From an uncultured Eubacteriales bacterium (lineage in GTDB: Bacteria > Bacillota > Clostridia > Oscillospirales > Oscillospiraceae), in contig USCO01000014.1 in assembly GCA_900553135.1 (NCBI GenBank), positions 1 through 28,811 on the forward strand: a DNA stretch of 28,811 bases, in the 5' to 3' direction. A program made the translations under genes and the position numbers. Below are positions 1-7,183 of the stretch, one piece after another (positions within the stretch are counted from its first letter, which is position 1; every line of letters begins with the position of its first letter). The notes below the pieces were generated by a model. The model was not told where the DNA came from, searched no databases, and saw only the letters and a list, made by a program, of their open reading frames with translations.

Positions 1-276
<276 letters not shown>

Positions 277-343
277 AAAGGTCAAAAAGGATGAATGCAG
301 GCGCTTGTGAGCGACGAAAGCAAGTTTCACTGTTCGGTTTTCA

Positions 344-370
344 GGGTGCAGACAGCGCACCCCCCTTCTT
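344..370 (+). other. GC-rich hairpin after 23S rRNA
   Basis: GGGTGC (344-349) can pair with GCACCC (357-362), followed by a C-rich then T-containing tail. It could be a weak terminator or an rRNA 3'-processing hairpin. The T tract is poor, so termination is doubtful. Confidence 0.3.
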
Positions 371-387
371 GCGAAAGAGAAAGGAAC

Positions 388-429
388 AAAGTTTTCTTTG
401 CATACTTTCTTTTTCAAAAGAAAGTATGC
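388..429 (+). repeat. Spacer repeat hairpin, copy A, before tRNA-Lys
   Basis: A 14-bp perfect stem is formed by 400-413 and 416-429, reaching the first two bases of tRNA-Lys. The 26 nt at 388-413 recur at 699-724 before the 5S gene with one mismatch (A402 versus T713). The change is matched on the other arm (T426 versus A735), so pairing is kept. Likely an RNA processing stem or a small dispersed repeat; the role is inferred. Confidence 0.7.
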
Positions 430-503
430 GCCTTTAGCTCAGCTGGTAGAGCAACTGACTCTTAATCAGTGGGTCCCCGGTTCGAATCCGTGAAGGCGCA
501 CCA
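428..503 (+). tRNA. tRNA-Lys (anticodon CTT)
   Basis: A complete cloverleaf is visible. Acceptor arm 428-434 (GCGCCTT) pairs with AAGGCGC near the 3' end. The D arm starts GCTC, the anticodon loop CTCTTAA gives anticodon CTT, the T arm contains GGTTCGAATCC, and the 3' CCA is encoded (501-503). It reads AAG, the preferred Lys codon in GC-rich genomes. Only 3 nt separate it from tRNA-Glu, so the two are probably cut from one precursor. Confidence 0.97.
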
Positions 504-506
504 TCT

Positions 507-581
507 GGCCCGTTGGTCAAGCGGTTAAGACGGCGGCCTCTCACGCCGCAAACATGGGTTCGATTCCCGTACGGGTCACCA
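507..581 (+). tRNA. tRNA-Glu (anticodon CTC)
   Basis: Acceptor arm GGCCCGT (507-513) pairs with ACGGGTC (571-577). The anticodon stem GCGGC/GCCGC closes the loop CTCTCAC, giving anticodon CTC. The T arm contains GGTTCGATTCC and CCA is encoded (579-581). It reads GAG. It is paired with tRNA-Lys between the 23S and 5S genes. Confidence 0.97.
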
Positions 582-609
582 CTTATCTTTTCTTGAAAGA
601 AAAGGTAAG
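582..609 (+). repeat. AT-rich spacer hairpin after tRNA-Glu
   Basis: Arms 582-594 and 597-609 give a 13-bp stem with one G-T pair and begin right after the tRNA CCA. The sequence (CTTATCTTTTCTT) resembles the copy A and copy B hairpins. No T tract follows, so an RNA-processing or repeat role fits better than termination. Confidence 0.55.
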
Positions 610-633
610 CCAAAAGAACTTCAAGCAAAAGGC

Positions 634-662
634 TTGACAGTTGAGTGAGAATTTGATAGAAT
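634..662 (+). promoter_or_regulatory. Sigma-A promoter for 5S rRNA
   Basis: TTGACA at 634-639 and TAGAAT at 657-662 are separated by 17 bp. The start is expected near 669, giving a leader of about 70 nt before 5S. It lies downstream of both tRNAs, so 5S can be transcribed independently of the 23S operon. Confidence 0.75.
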
Positions 663-698
663 ACTTGCTGTTGAAAAGACGGTAAGGAGAGAAAAGAT

Positions 699-738
699 AA
701 AGTTTTCTTTGCTTACTTTCTTTTCAAAGGAAAGTAAG
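699..738 (+). repeat. Spacer repeat hairpin, copy B, before 5S rRNA
   Basis: CTTACTTTC (712-720) pairs with GAAAGTAAG (730-738), ending exactly at the 5S start. The left part repeats 388-413. The position of each copy, directly against the 5' end of a stable RNA, suggests 5' maturation, for example by a double-strand-specific RNase. This is inference. Confidence 0.7.
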
Positions 739-852
<114 letters not shown>

Positions 853-854
853 AC

Positions 855-890
855 AAAAGGACGAACAGAAATGTTCGTCCTTTTTTCTTT
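855..890 (+). terminator. Rho-independent terminator after 5S rRNA
   Basis: GGACGAACA (859-867) pairs with TGTTCGTCC (872-880) around a GAAA tetraloop, extended by A855-858 with the T run from 881. Confidence 0.95.
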
Positions 891-1078
891 ATCCGGAAAA
901 TGCCTTGCGGAAGAAAGCAAACCAGAGGATCAATGCTCAGGAATTGTGGACTGGCTCACGGCGTACCAGGTTAGCTGAATGGTAGGGGAAGAGCATTCAA
1001 AAAGGGTGAGAGCACCGTAAGCCAAAACCGATGTGCGCCAGCGTGGAAAGAGAAGGTCAGCAATCTATACACAGGCAG
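890..1078. other. Gene-free stretch with partial inverted repeats
   Basis: No credible ORF is present between the 5S terminator and the terminator of the opposing PTS operon. Around 953-1023, GGCTCACGG and CCGTAAGCC can pair with one mismatch and enclose TACCA...TGGTA. I recognise no RNA family, see no clear promoter, and cannot say whether it is transcribed. Confidence 0.4.
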
Positions 1079-1079
1079 C

Positions 1080-1107
1080 AAAAAGGACCCGCGTTTGCGG
1101 GTCCTTT
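1080..1107 (-). terminator. Terminator of the PTS operon
   Basis: On the minus strand a stem AAGGACCCGC/GCGGGTCCTT closes an AAAC loop and is followed by T residues, 13 nt after the ptsI stop. The stem also has A/T tails on both sides, so it may work in both directions. Confidence 0.9.
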
Positions 1108-1119
1108 CTCGTTTCTCTC

Positions 1120-2772
1120 TTAGCTGTTCAGCAGGTCCAGGGTGCAGGTCTTGGCGATGCTCTTACGGATGGCAGCCCGCAGGGGAAGCACCGCGGTGGG
1201 AGTCACGCTGAGCTCGTCGATGCCGATGGCCAGGAAGGTGGGCAGCATGGCCAGATCAGCGGCCAGCTCCCCGCAGATCCCCACCCAGATCCCTGCCTTG
1301 TGGGCGGCGTCTGCGGTCATTTTCAGGGCCCGGAGCAGGGCGGGGTGATGGGGGTCGAAGAACTTGCCCAGATCGTTGCACTGGCGGTCACAGGCCAGGG
1401 TGTACTGGGTCAGGTCGTTGGTGCCAACAGAGAAGAAATCCACCAGGGGAGCCAGCTCATCGGCAATGAGCACGGCGGCGGGGGTCTCGATCATAATGCC
1501 AAGTTCGGTGTCGGGATTGAAGGGAATGCCCTCGGCGGTGAGCTCGTCCATGACCCGCTGACAGGCACGGCGGCACTCCTTGACCTCCCAGACGCTGGCG
1601 ATCATGGGGAACATAATGGCGACCTTGCCATAGGCGCTGGCCCGGTAGAGAGCCCGCAGCTGGCTGCGGAACACGTCGGGCCGGTTGAGACAGATGCGGA
1701 TGGCGCGCAGGCCCATGGCGGGATTCTCCTCTTTGTTGAGGTTGAAATAATCCACCTGCTTGTCCGCGCCGATGTCCAGGGTGCGGATGATGACCCGCTT
1801 GCCGTTCATGGCCTGCACCACGGTGCGGTAGGCCTGGAACTGCTCCTCCTCAGTGGGGTAGTCCTGGGCGGCCAGATAGAGGAATTCCGAGCGGAACAGG
1901 CCGATGCCCTGGCCGTCGTTGGTCAGGACGGCGTTGACGTCCTCGGGGGAGCCAATGTTGCAGTAGACGTGGACCGTGCGGCCGTCCAGGGTGACGTCCT
2001 CCTGCCCCACCATGGTGCGCATCAGTTCCCGGGTCTCCTGCTGCTTACGGTGACGGGCGTTGAGGGCGGCCTGCGTCTCCTCATCAGGGTCCAGGACCAC
2101 CTGGCCGGTGTCGCCCACCACATAGGCTTCCCGGCCGTTCCAGTCGGCGGAGAGCTGGCTGCCCAGGCCGCAGATGGCGGGAATGCCCATGGTGCGGGCC
2201 AGAATGGCGGTGTGGCTGTTGCCGGAGCCGCCCTGGGTGAGGATGGCCAGGATCTTGCTCTTGTCCAGCTGAATGGTCTCAGAGGGGGCCAGATCGTCGG
2301 CGCAGAGGATCACGGGGCCGTCGGCCTGGATGCCGCCCTCCACCACGCCCATGAGGTTGTTGAGAATGCGCCGGGTCACGTCCCGGATGTCGGCGGCCCG
2401 GGCCCGCATATAGGGGTCATCCATCTCAGCCAGCATGGCGGAGAACTGCTCGCCGGCCTGCTCCACGGCATACTCCGCGCTGCCGCCGGCGTCCAGTACC
2501 TCTTCCATCACAGAGGTGTAGTCCTCGTCCTCCACGAACATGGCGTGGGTCTCAAAGAGAACGGCGGCCTCGTCACCCGCCTGAGCCCGGGCAGTCTCGG
2601 CCATTTGCTCCAGCTGGGCCATGGTCTGTTCCTTGGCCTGCTCCAGACGGGCAAGCTCCGTCTCCTTGTCCTGGGCGGTCCGGCTGACGGCGCTCAGCTG
2701 GACCCGCTGATAAAAATAAAGGGGGCCGTGCTCAATGCCTTTGGAGACGCCCTGTCCTTGTAAAATCGTCAT
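1120..2772 (-). CDS. ptsI: PTS enzyme I (phosphoenolpyruvate-protein phosphotransferase)
   Basis: Enzyme I takes phosphate from PEP and passes it to HPr, the first step of all PTS sugar uptake; it is cytoplasmic. The protein is 550 aa, a normal length. The N-terminal HPr-binding and phosphohistidine domain carries the active His187 in GGSGNSHTAILAR. The C-terminal PEP-binding barrel has the NDLTQYTLACDR motif and the conserved Cys in GICGELA. The start at 2772 is preferred over an in-frame start 45 nt upstream because it has a GAGAGGAAG ribosome site and begins with the usual enzyme I N-terminus (MTILQGQGVSKGI). It is last in the EIICBA-licT-ptsH-ptsI operon, 71 nt after ptsH. Confidence 0.97.
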   Translation of the reverse strand: MTILQGQGVSKGIEHGPLYFYQRVQLSAVSRTAQDKETELARLEQAKEQTMAQLEQMAETARAQAGDEAAVLFETHAMFVEDEDYTSVMEEVLDAGGSAEYAVEQAGEQFSAMLAEMDDPYMRARAADIRDVTRRILNNLMGVVEGGIQADGPVILCADDLAPSETIQLDKSKILAILTQGGSGNSHTAILARTMGIPAICGLGSQLSADWNGREAYVVGDTGQVVLDPDEETQAALNARHRKQQETRELMRTMVGQEDVTLDGRTVHVYCNIGSPEDVNAVLTNDGQGIGLFRSEFLYLAAQDYPTEEEQFQAYRTVVQAMNGKRVIIRTLDIGADKQVDYFNLNKEENPAMGLRAIRICLNRPDVFRSQLRALYRASAYGKVAIMFPMIASVWEVKECRRACQRVMDELTAEGIPFNPDTELGIMIETPAAVLIADELAPLVDFFSVGTNDLTQYTLACDRQCNDLGKFFDPHHPALLRALKMTADAAHKAGIWVGICGELAADLAMLPTFLAIGIDELSVTPTAVLPLRAAIRKSIAKTCTLDLLNS

Positions 2773-2802
2773 GTGAAACTTCCTCTCTATCCCTGGATAC
2801 CA

Positions 2803-2833
2803 GCCGCCCGCCTGCAAAATACAGGCGGGCGGC
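2803..2833 (-). other. Strong hairpin between ptsH and ptsI
   Basis: A 12-bp perfect GC stem (2803-2814 with 2822-2833, 7-nt loop) sits in the 71-nt ptsH-ptsI gap. No T tract follows on the minus strand, so it is more likely an mRNA stability or processing hairpin that adjusts HPr:EI levels than a full terminator. The role is inference. Confidence 0.6.
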
Positions 2834-2843
2834 GTTTTGCGTG

Positions 2844-3104
2844 TTACAGATTGTCCTGGAAAAACTGCTCCATGGCGGCGATGGCGGCCTCCTCGGAGGG
2901 GCCCTCAGCGGTGACGGTGACGCTGTCGCCGGTCTGGACGCCCAGACCCATGAGCTTCATCAGCTGGGTGGCCTTGACGGTCTTATCTCCCTTGGTCAGG
3001 GTGATGGCGGTGTCGGCAAAGGACTTGGCAGTCTTGGCCAGCAGGCCCGCGGGGCGGGCGTGGATGCCGACAGGGTCCTGGATAACATAGGTAAAGCTTT
3101 TCAT
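2844..3104 (-). CDS. ptsH: HPr phosphocarrier protein lacking Ser46
   Basis: HPr carries phosphate from enzyme I to the EIIA domains. At 86 aa it is a normal length, and His15 is present in GIHARPAG. In Firmicutes, HPr kinase normally phosphorylates Ser46 to drive CcpA-dependent catabolite repression. Aligning KTVKATQLMKLMGLG here with KTVNLKSIMGVMSLG of B. subtilis puts Gln47 at the serine position, so this site looks lost. Catalytic phosphotransfer should be intact. An AAGGA ribosome site lies before the ATG. It sits between licT and ptsI and is co-transcribed with them. Confidence 0.95.
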   Translation of the reverse strand: MKSFTYVIQDPVGIHARPAGLLAKTAKSFADTAITLTKGDKTVKATQLMKLMGLGVQTGDSVTVTAEGPSEEAAIAAMEQFFQDNL

Positions 3105-3149
3105 GGTTCTTGTTCCTTTCTATGGTAAATCTTTGAGAATGGGTAAGGT

Positions 3150-3989
3150 TCAGAGGACGGCGCCCTCCATCTGGAGGACCCGCTGGATGTGCATGGCCAG
3201 ATAGCCGGTCTCCGACTCGTCCACCTGACGGCCCAGAGAGCGCTGCAGCTGCTGGCAGATCTCCTGGGCGATGTCGTAGGCCTGGGGACAGGTCTGGCGC
3301 ATGATGGTGTTGACGTCCATGCTCAGCCGCTCTCCCTTGAGAAGGCGGGCAGCCATATATTTGATGTGGCTCATAAGGCGGTCGTAGGAGAGGGAGTGGA
3401 CGTCCAGGGTGACGCCGGTCTCCTTCTGCACCAGCTGGATGCATTCCCGGATGATGGCGGCGGTCTGCATGGCCTGAGAGACGTGCATGGACTCCAGAGA
3501 GGAGTGGACGTGCAGGGCGATGTAGCCCAGCTCGTCGTCACTGAAGACCAGGCCGGTCTGCTCCCGGATCATGTCGCCTCCGCGGCGGGCCACCTCAAAT
3601 TCCTGGGGGAAGAGGGCCTTGATATCGGGGGTGAGGGGATTGCTCATGGGGTTGTTTTTAGAAATCCGCTGGGCGGCAAAGGCGATGTGGTCGGCCAGGG
3701 GAATGAGGATGCTGGTGTCGATGTTGCCGAAGGCGGCCTTGGCGGCCAGGACGATGCCGTTTGCAATGTTCAGATAGATGGGGTCAATGCGTTTGACCAG
3801 TTCTCTGGGATTGCCACGGTCGCACTTTTCCGCCAGGACGTAGACGGTGACGTCGGGGGAAAACTCCACCCGCTCGCCGGGCTTGCGGCCAAATCCGGCC
3901 CCCTTGCCCACCACCAGGTCCTCGTGGCCGTCCTGGAGATGAAGGGCCAGAACGGCGTTGTGATTGAGCACTTTTGTGATTCGGTACAC
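3150..3989 (-). CDS. licT: LicT/GlcT-family (BglG) transcriptional antiterminator
   Basis: This RNA-binding regulator stabilises a RAT hairpin and blocks a terminator when its sugar is available. Residues 1-55 form the CAT RNA-binding domain, starting with MYRITKVLNHNAVL. Two PRD domains follow (about 65-170 and 175-275), with the expected phosphorylatable histidines His101, His160, His208 and His267. The 279-aa length matches LicT. The start is GTG at 3989, preceded by a GGGGTGA ribosome site. It is encoded 31 nt after the EIICBA gene, whose leader holds a matching RAT at 6241-6271, so autoregulation of this operon is the natural reading. Whether it behaves as LicT, SacT or GlcT in sugar response is not resolvable here. 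Confidence 0.93.
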   Translation of the reverse strand: MYRITKVLNHNAVLALHLQDGHEDLVVGKGAGFGRKPGERVEFSPDVTVYVLAEKCDRGNPRELVKRIDPIYLNIANGIVLAAKAAFGNIDTSILIPLADHIAFAAQRISKNNPMSNPLTPDIKALFPQEFEVARRGGDMIREQTGLVFSDDELGYIALHVHSSLESMHVSQAMQTAAIIRECIQLVQKETGVTLDVHSLSYDRLMSHIKYMAARLLKGERLSMDVNTIMRQTCPQAYDIAQEICQQLQRSLGRQVDESETGYLAMHIQRVLQMEGAVL

Positions 3990-4020
3990 AGCTTCACCCC
4001 CTTTCTCAAGAGCGCGGGAT

Positions 4021-6141
4021 TTAAGCGCGATAGATGTCCAGAGCCAGGAGATCCTCGCCCTGGGAGACGTGCCCGGCCTTCAGCAGGCGCAGGCGCTGGT
4101 TATCCTCCATGGAGGTAAACAGAACGGGAGAGGAGGTAGAGGTGGCATTTTCCCGGATATAGTCCAGGTCAAAGCGCAGCAGGGGCTGGCCCTTCTTCAC
4201 CTGGTCGCCCTCCTCCACCAGGGCCTGGAAGCCCTGGCCCTTCAGGGCCACAGTGTTGATGCCCACGTGGATGAGCACCTCCACGCCGTCCTCCAGCTCC
4301 AGGCCGATGGCGTGGTTGGTGTCGAAAATAAAGCTGATGGTGGCGTCACAGGGGGCAGTGACCAGACCTTCCCAGGGGATTACCGTGGCGCCGTCGCCCA
4401 TCATCTTTTCCGCAAAGGCCTCGTCGGGGGAGGCGGTGATGGGAGCGGCTTCCCCGTGGAAGGGGCTGCCCAGGATGATGGTGCGCTCCAGCTCGCCCAG
4501 AGGGGCGTTTTCCGCGGCGGAGGTATCCTGGGCCTCCTGGGGCGCGGAAATGGCCTGAGCGGCCGCTCCGCTGCGCAGATACTCCTCCAGCTCGGCCTTG
4601 ATGATGTTGACCTGGGGACCGTAGACCACCTGGACGCCCTGGCCCTTCTGGATGACGCCGGCGGCGCCGGTGGTTTTCAGCAGGGCCTGGTCCACCTTGC
4701 CGCCGTCCCGCACGGTACAGCGCAGGCGGGTGGCGCAGCAGTCCACATCCTGGATGTTATCCGCCCCGCCCAGACCCTGGGCAATGGCGGCGGCGGTAGA
4801 GCTTTGTCCCTCCGCCTTTTTGGCGTTGTAGTCGGCTTTGGTGTAGAGTTTGGTCTCCTGGGAGCCCTCCTCCCGGCCGGGGGTCTTGATGTCAAAGCGG
4901 CGGATGAGGAAGGAGAACAGGAAGTAGTAAGCGGCAAAGAAGGCGGCGCCCAGGGGCAGGATCATAAGCCATCCGGTTTTGTCATTGCCCTGGAGGATGC
5001 CGAAGAGCGCCAGGTCAATGAGACCGCCGGAGAAGGTGAGGCCCACGGTGATGTTCAGCATGTGGCACAACATATAGGCCAGGCCAGCAAACACGGCGCT
5101 GATGCCGAAGAGCATGGGGGCCACAAAGAGGAAGGAGAACTCCAGGGGCTCGGTGATGCCGGTGAGGATGGAGGTGAGGGCGGCGGACAGCAGCAGGCCG
5201 CCGACCTGCTTTTTCCGCTCCGGCTTGGCACAGCGGTACATGGCCAGAGCAGCTCCGGGGAAGCCGAAGATATACAGCACGAACTCACCGGTGAAGCACC
5301 AGGTGCCCGCGGTGGAGAAGTGGGTGACGGTGGGATCGGCCAGCTGGGCGAAGAAGATGTTCTGAGCGCCGGAGACCATGGTGCCGGCCACCTCCATGGT
5401 ACCGCCCACGGCAGTCTGCCAGAAGGGGAGATAGAACACGTGGTGCAGGCCGAAGGGGATGAGCAGGCGCTTGATGAGGCCGAAGAGGAAGGTGCCGAAG
5501 TAGCCCGAGCTGTACACCAGCATGCCAAGGGCGTTGATGCCGGTCTGAATGGGCTGCCAGATAAAGAACATCAGGATGCCCACCAGAGCAAAGACCAAGG
5601 TACTGATGATGGGCACAAAGCGGGTGCCGCCGAAGAAGGAGAGGGCCTGGGGCAGCTGCACCTTATAAAAGCGGTTGTGCAGGGCGGAGACGCCAAGGCC
5701 CACGATGATGCCGCCGAAGGCGCCCATCTGCAGAGAGGTGATGCCCAGCACTGAGGCGGTGGAGCCCTCCAGCAGATTTTCCGTTCCGCCGGTGAGGGAG
5801 ATCATGGCCGAGATGCCCGAGTGCATCACCAGGAAGGAGACAGCGGCGGCCAGGGCGGCCACCTCTTTTTCCTGGCGGGCCATGCCGATGGCCACGCCGA
5901 TGGCGAAGATCAGGGGCAGGTTGTCAAAGATGACGCCGCCGCAGCGGTTCAGCACGGAAAAAATGAAATAGGGGATGGTGCCAGGCCCCATGAAGGCCAG
6001 CAGGCCGTAGGTCTCTAAGGTCGTCTCGTTGGTGAAGGAGCTGCCCAGACCCAGCAGCAGCCCCGCAATGGGCAGGATGGCGATGGGCAGCATGAAGGAT
6101 CGTCCAACTCGCTGCAGCACGCCGAAAAACCGTTCTTTCAT
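4021..6141 (-). CDS. ptsG: PTS glucose-type permease EIICBA
   Basis: This membrane permease imports and phosphorylates a hexose. The 706-aa chain has three fused domains. Residues 1-420 are the membrane IIC channel, with the PtsG-like segments FGGTRFVPIIS, LIPFGLHHV and TGITEPLEFSF. Residues about 445-525 are IIB, with the phosphocysteine in CCATRLR (Cys469). Residues about 545-706 are IIA of the glucose family, with His610 and the active His625 in HVGINTVALKG. An AAGGAGG ribosome site precedes the ATG. It is the first gene of the operon and is controlled by the RAT/terminator leader. Sequence favours glucose, but N-acetylglucosamine or another hexose is possible. Confidence 0.92.
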   Translation of the reverse strand: MKERFFGVLQRVGRSFMLPIAILPIAGLLLGLGSSFTNETTLETYGLLAFMGPGTIPYFIFSVLNRCGGVIFDNLPLIFAIGVAIGMARQEKEVAALAAAVSFLVMHSGISAMISLTGGTENLLEGSTASVLGITSLQMGAFGGIIVGLGVSALHNRFYKVQLPQALSFFGGTRFVPIISTLVFALVGILMFFIWQPIQTGINALGMLVYSSGYFGTFLFGLIKRLLIPFGLHHVFYLPFWQTAVGGTMEVAGTMVSGAQNIFFAQLADPTVTHFSTAGTWCFTGEFVLYIFGFPGAALAMYRCAKPERKKQVGGLLLSAALTSILTGITEPLEFSFLFVAPMLFGISAVFAGLAYMLCHMLNITVGLTFSGGLIDLALFGILQGNDKTGWLMILPLGAAFFAAYYFLFSFLIRRFDIKTPGREEGSQETKLYTKADYNAKKAEGQSSTAAAIAQGLGGADNIQDVDCCATRLRCTVRDGGKVDQALLKTTGAAGVIQKGQGVQVVYGPQVNIIKAELEEYLRSGAAAQAISAPQEAQDTSAAENAPLGELERTIILGSPFHGEAAPITASPDEAFAEKMMGDGATVIPWEGLVTAPCDATISFIFDTNHAIGLELEDGVEVLIHVGINTVALKGQGFQALVEEGDQVKKGQPLLRFDLDYIRENATSTSSPVLFTSMEDNQRLRLLKAGHVSQGEDLLALDIYRA

Positions 6142-6190
6142 TTAAAATCCTCCTTATTGATCCAAGTTCGGCCGGCGCACCCAACGAAAA

Positions 6191-6271
6191 AGGCACCAAC
6201 CGACAACTATTACACACCCTTGGCGTATGTAACAGTTATAAGGTTAGTGCCTGACATCCAGTAACACACCT
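6191..6271 (-). promoter_or_regulatory. RAT antiterminator and overlapping terminator in the ptsG leader
   Basis: On the minus strand, 6271-6241 reads like a ribonucleic antiterminator of the LicT/GlcT class, with GTGTTACTG, a short loop and CAGGCAC. The terminator uses the 3' half of the RAT. Its outer arms are 6242-6252 and 6191-6201 (11 bp, one G-T pair), with a long inner stem between, and a T run follows. The two structures are mutually exclusive. The antiterminator protein encoded in the same operon would bind the RAT and allow transcription of ptsG. Confidence 0.88.
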
Positions 6272-6293
6272 ATTATGAACAGATTCTGCGGGG

Positions 6294-6322
6294 AGTATAG
6301 CATATTCCCAAAATTCTGTCAA
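6294..6322 (-). promoter_or_regulatory. Sigma-A promoter of the PTS operon
   Basis: On the minus strand, TTGACA (6322-6317) and TATACT (6299-6294) are 17 bp apart. The transcript should start near 6287, giving about 16 nt before the RAT. It is divergent from the promoter at 6472-6500. Confidence 0.9.
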
Positions 6323-6417
6323 TGGAGCCCTAAACAATTTGACGAAATGCATAACTTTATTGGGGCTAAATTGGGCACATTGACAGGACGGTGTGGGAGG
6401 GACGTCAGCCGAGGATT

Positions 6418-6441
6418 GCAAGTTTTTTTCAAAAGACTTGC
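6418..6441. promoter_or_regulatory. Palindrome between the divergent promoters
   Basis: GCAAGT (6418-6423) and ACTTGC (6436-6441) are inverted around a T/A-rich centre that also pairs in part. It ends 30 bp upstream of the -35 box at 6472. It could be an operator or activator site for the orphan RNA unit; no known motif is recognised. Confidence 0.35.
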
Positions 6442-6471
6442 AAAATGAATTGTAATTTCTTCCAAAAACCG

Positions 6472-6500
6472 TTGACAAAAACAGGGGGCGGTGCTATATT
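6472..6500 (+). promoter_or_regulatory. Strong sigma-A promoter of the orphan RNA unit
   Basis: A perfect -35 TTGACA (6472-6477), 17-bp spacer and -10 TATATT (6495-6500) are seen, with an extended -10 TG at 6492-6493. The start is expected near 6507. No protein gene follows on this strand before the terminator at 7085. Confidence 0.88.
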
Positions 6501-6506
6501 ATAACC

Positions 6507-7142
6507 AGAAAGGGTGATACCAATGTGGTAGCAAACCTACACCAAATCCACCACATCCAGCGGCAGAAAGTTGAGATAAATTCGTCTCTGGTAAACCCTC
6601 TGTAGGAACATTCAATCCCAGGAAACAGAACCATCCTAGGTAACTTCAAATCCACAGAAAGTCAAGTAAGTTTTCCAAACACCTTTCGGGAAGCAACGTT
6701 TCAATTCTCCCAGGATCATTCCAGAAGAACTGCAACCGCATTACCATTGGTACGATTTCGAAAACCCAAAGGACTCAAAGAGGCAGCGAGGAACCAGGGA
6801 CAAGTAAGAATCCTTCGTTTGTTTGGTACCCACAGGATCATAGAAGAAGTTTAGCTGGCTGGTGTAGAAGTGAGATTTGGTACCACGAGAATCACAGAAT
6901 GGCACGGACATTTGAGATCGCGCAACAGAACAGGACCTCATGTGTGAGGGCGCACACCGCAAGGGCGGGTGCAAACGCAAAAGTTGAACGGCGGTAATCT
7001 ACAAGCTGTGACCAGAACGTGTGATGATCGTGAATCTGCAGAAAGAGAGGTAACCATATGATGTTAGATAACAAGAACCACCAGAAATGACCCTTGACTG
7101 CATCGGATTACGAAACGGGCGGTCAAGGGTCATTTCTTTTTT
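6507..7142 (+). ncRNA. Candidate large structured noncoding RNA (~635 nt)
   Basis: The unit runs from a consensus promoter to a strong terminator and contains no plausible ORF on the plus strand. Base composition is A-rich and less GC than nearby genes. Local pairing is plentiful: ATGTGGT near 6524 with ACCACAT near 6550; GAGA/TCTC near 6575-6588; TAGGA with TCCTA (about 6603-6638); CCTCA/TGAGG near 6936-6949; and a bulged GCAC/CCGC with GCGG/GTGC hairpin near 6952-6972. Related modules built on GGTAC, AGGATCAT and CAGAA recur (see findings). Size and layout recall large RNAs such as ROOL, GOLLD or OLE, but I cannot assign a family by eye. The opposite strand has only short frames, without good ribosome sites. 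Confidence 0.72.
7085..7142 (+). terminator. Terminator of the orphan RNA unit
   Basis: A 14-bp perfect stem pairs 7085-7098 with 7122-7135, followed by a T-rich tract to 7142. Confidence 0.92.
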
Positions 7143-7154
7143 ATCGAATTGTGT

Positions 7155-7177
7155 GCGGGCCTAAGGCCCGCTTTTTT
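7155..7177 (+). terminator. Second hairpin terminator, bidirectional
   Basis: GCGGGCC (7155-7161) pairs with GGCCCGC (7165-7171), followed by six T. It backs up the plus-strand terminator at 7085. On the minus strand it lies just after the AEC gene but has a poorer T tract. Confidence 0.75.
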
Positions 7178-7183
7178 GTGCCC

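Noticed and set aside
953..1030. Degenerate tRNA
   Set aside because: A D-arm-like AGCTGAATGGTAG is seen, but no acceptor or T arm fits a cloverleaf.
1033..2763. Long plus-strand frame opposite ptsI
   Set aside because: Gly/Ala/His-rich translation with no family features; it is the antisense shadow of a GC-rich gene, with no ribosome site.
3964..5754. Long plus-strand frame opposite the EIICBA gene
   Set aside because: Low-complexity translation and full overlap with a clear PTS permease on the minus strand.
6741..7074. Short minus-strand frames in the orphan RNA region
   Set aside because: No ribosome sites, no conserved features, and opposite to the strong promoter.
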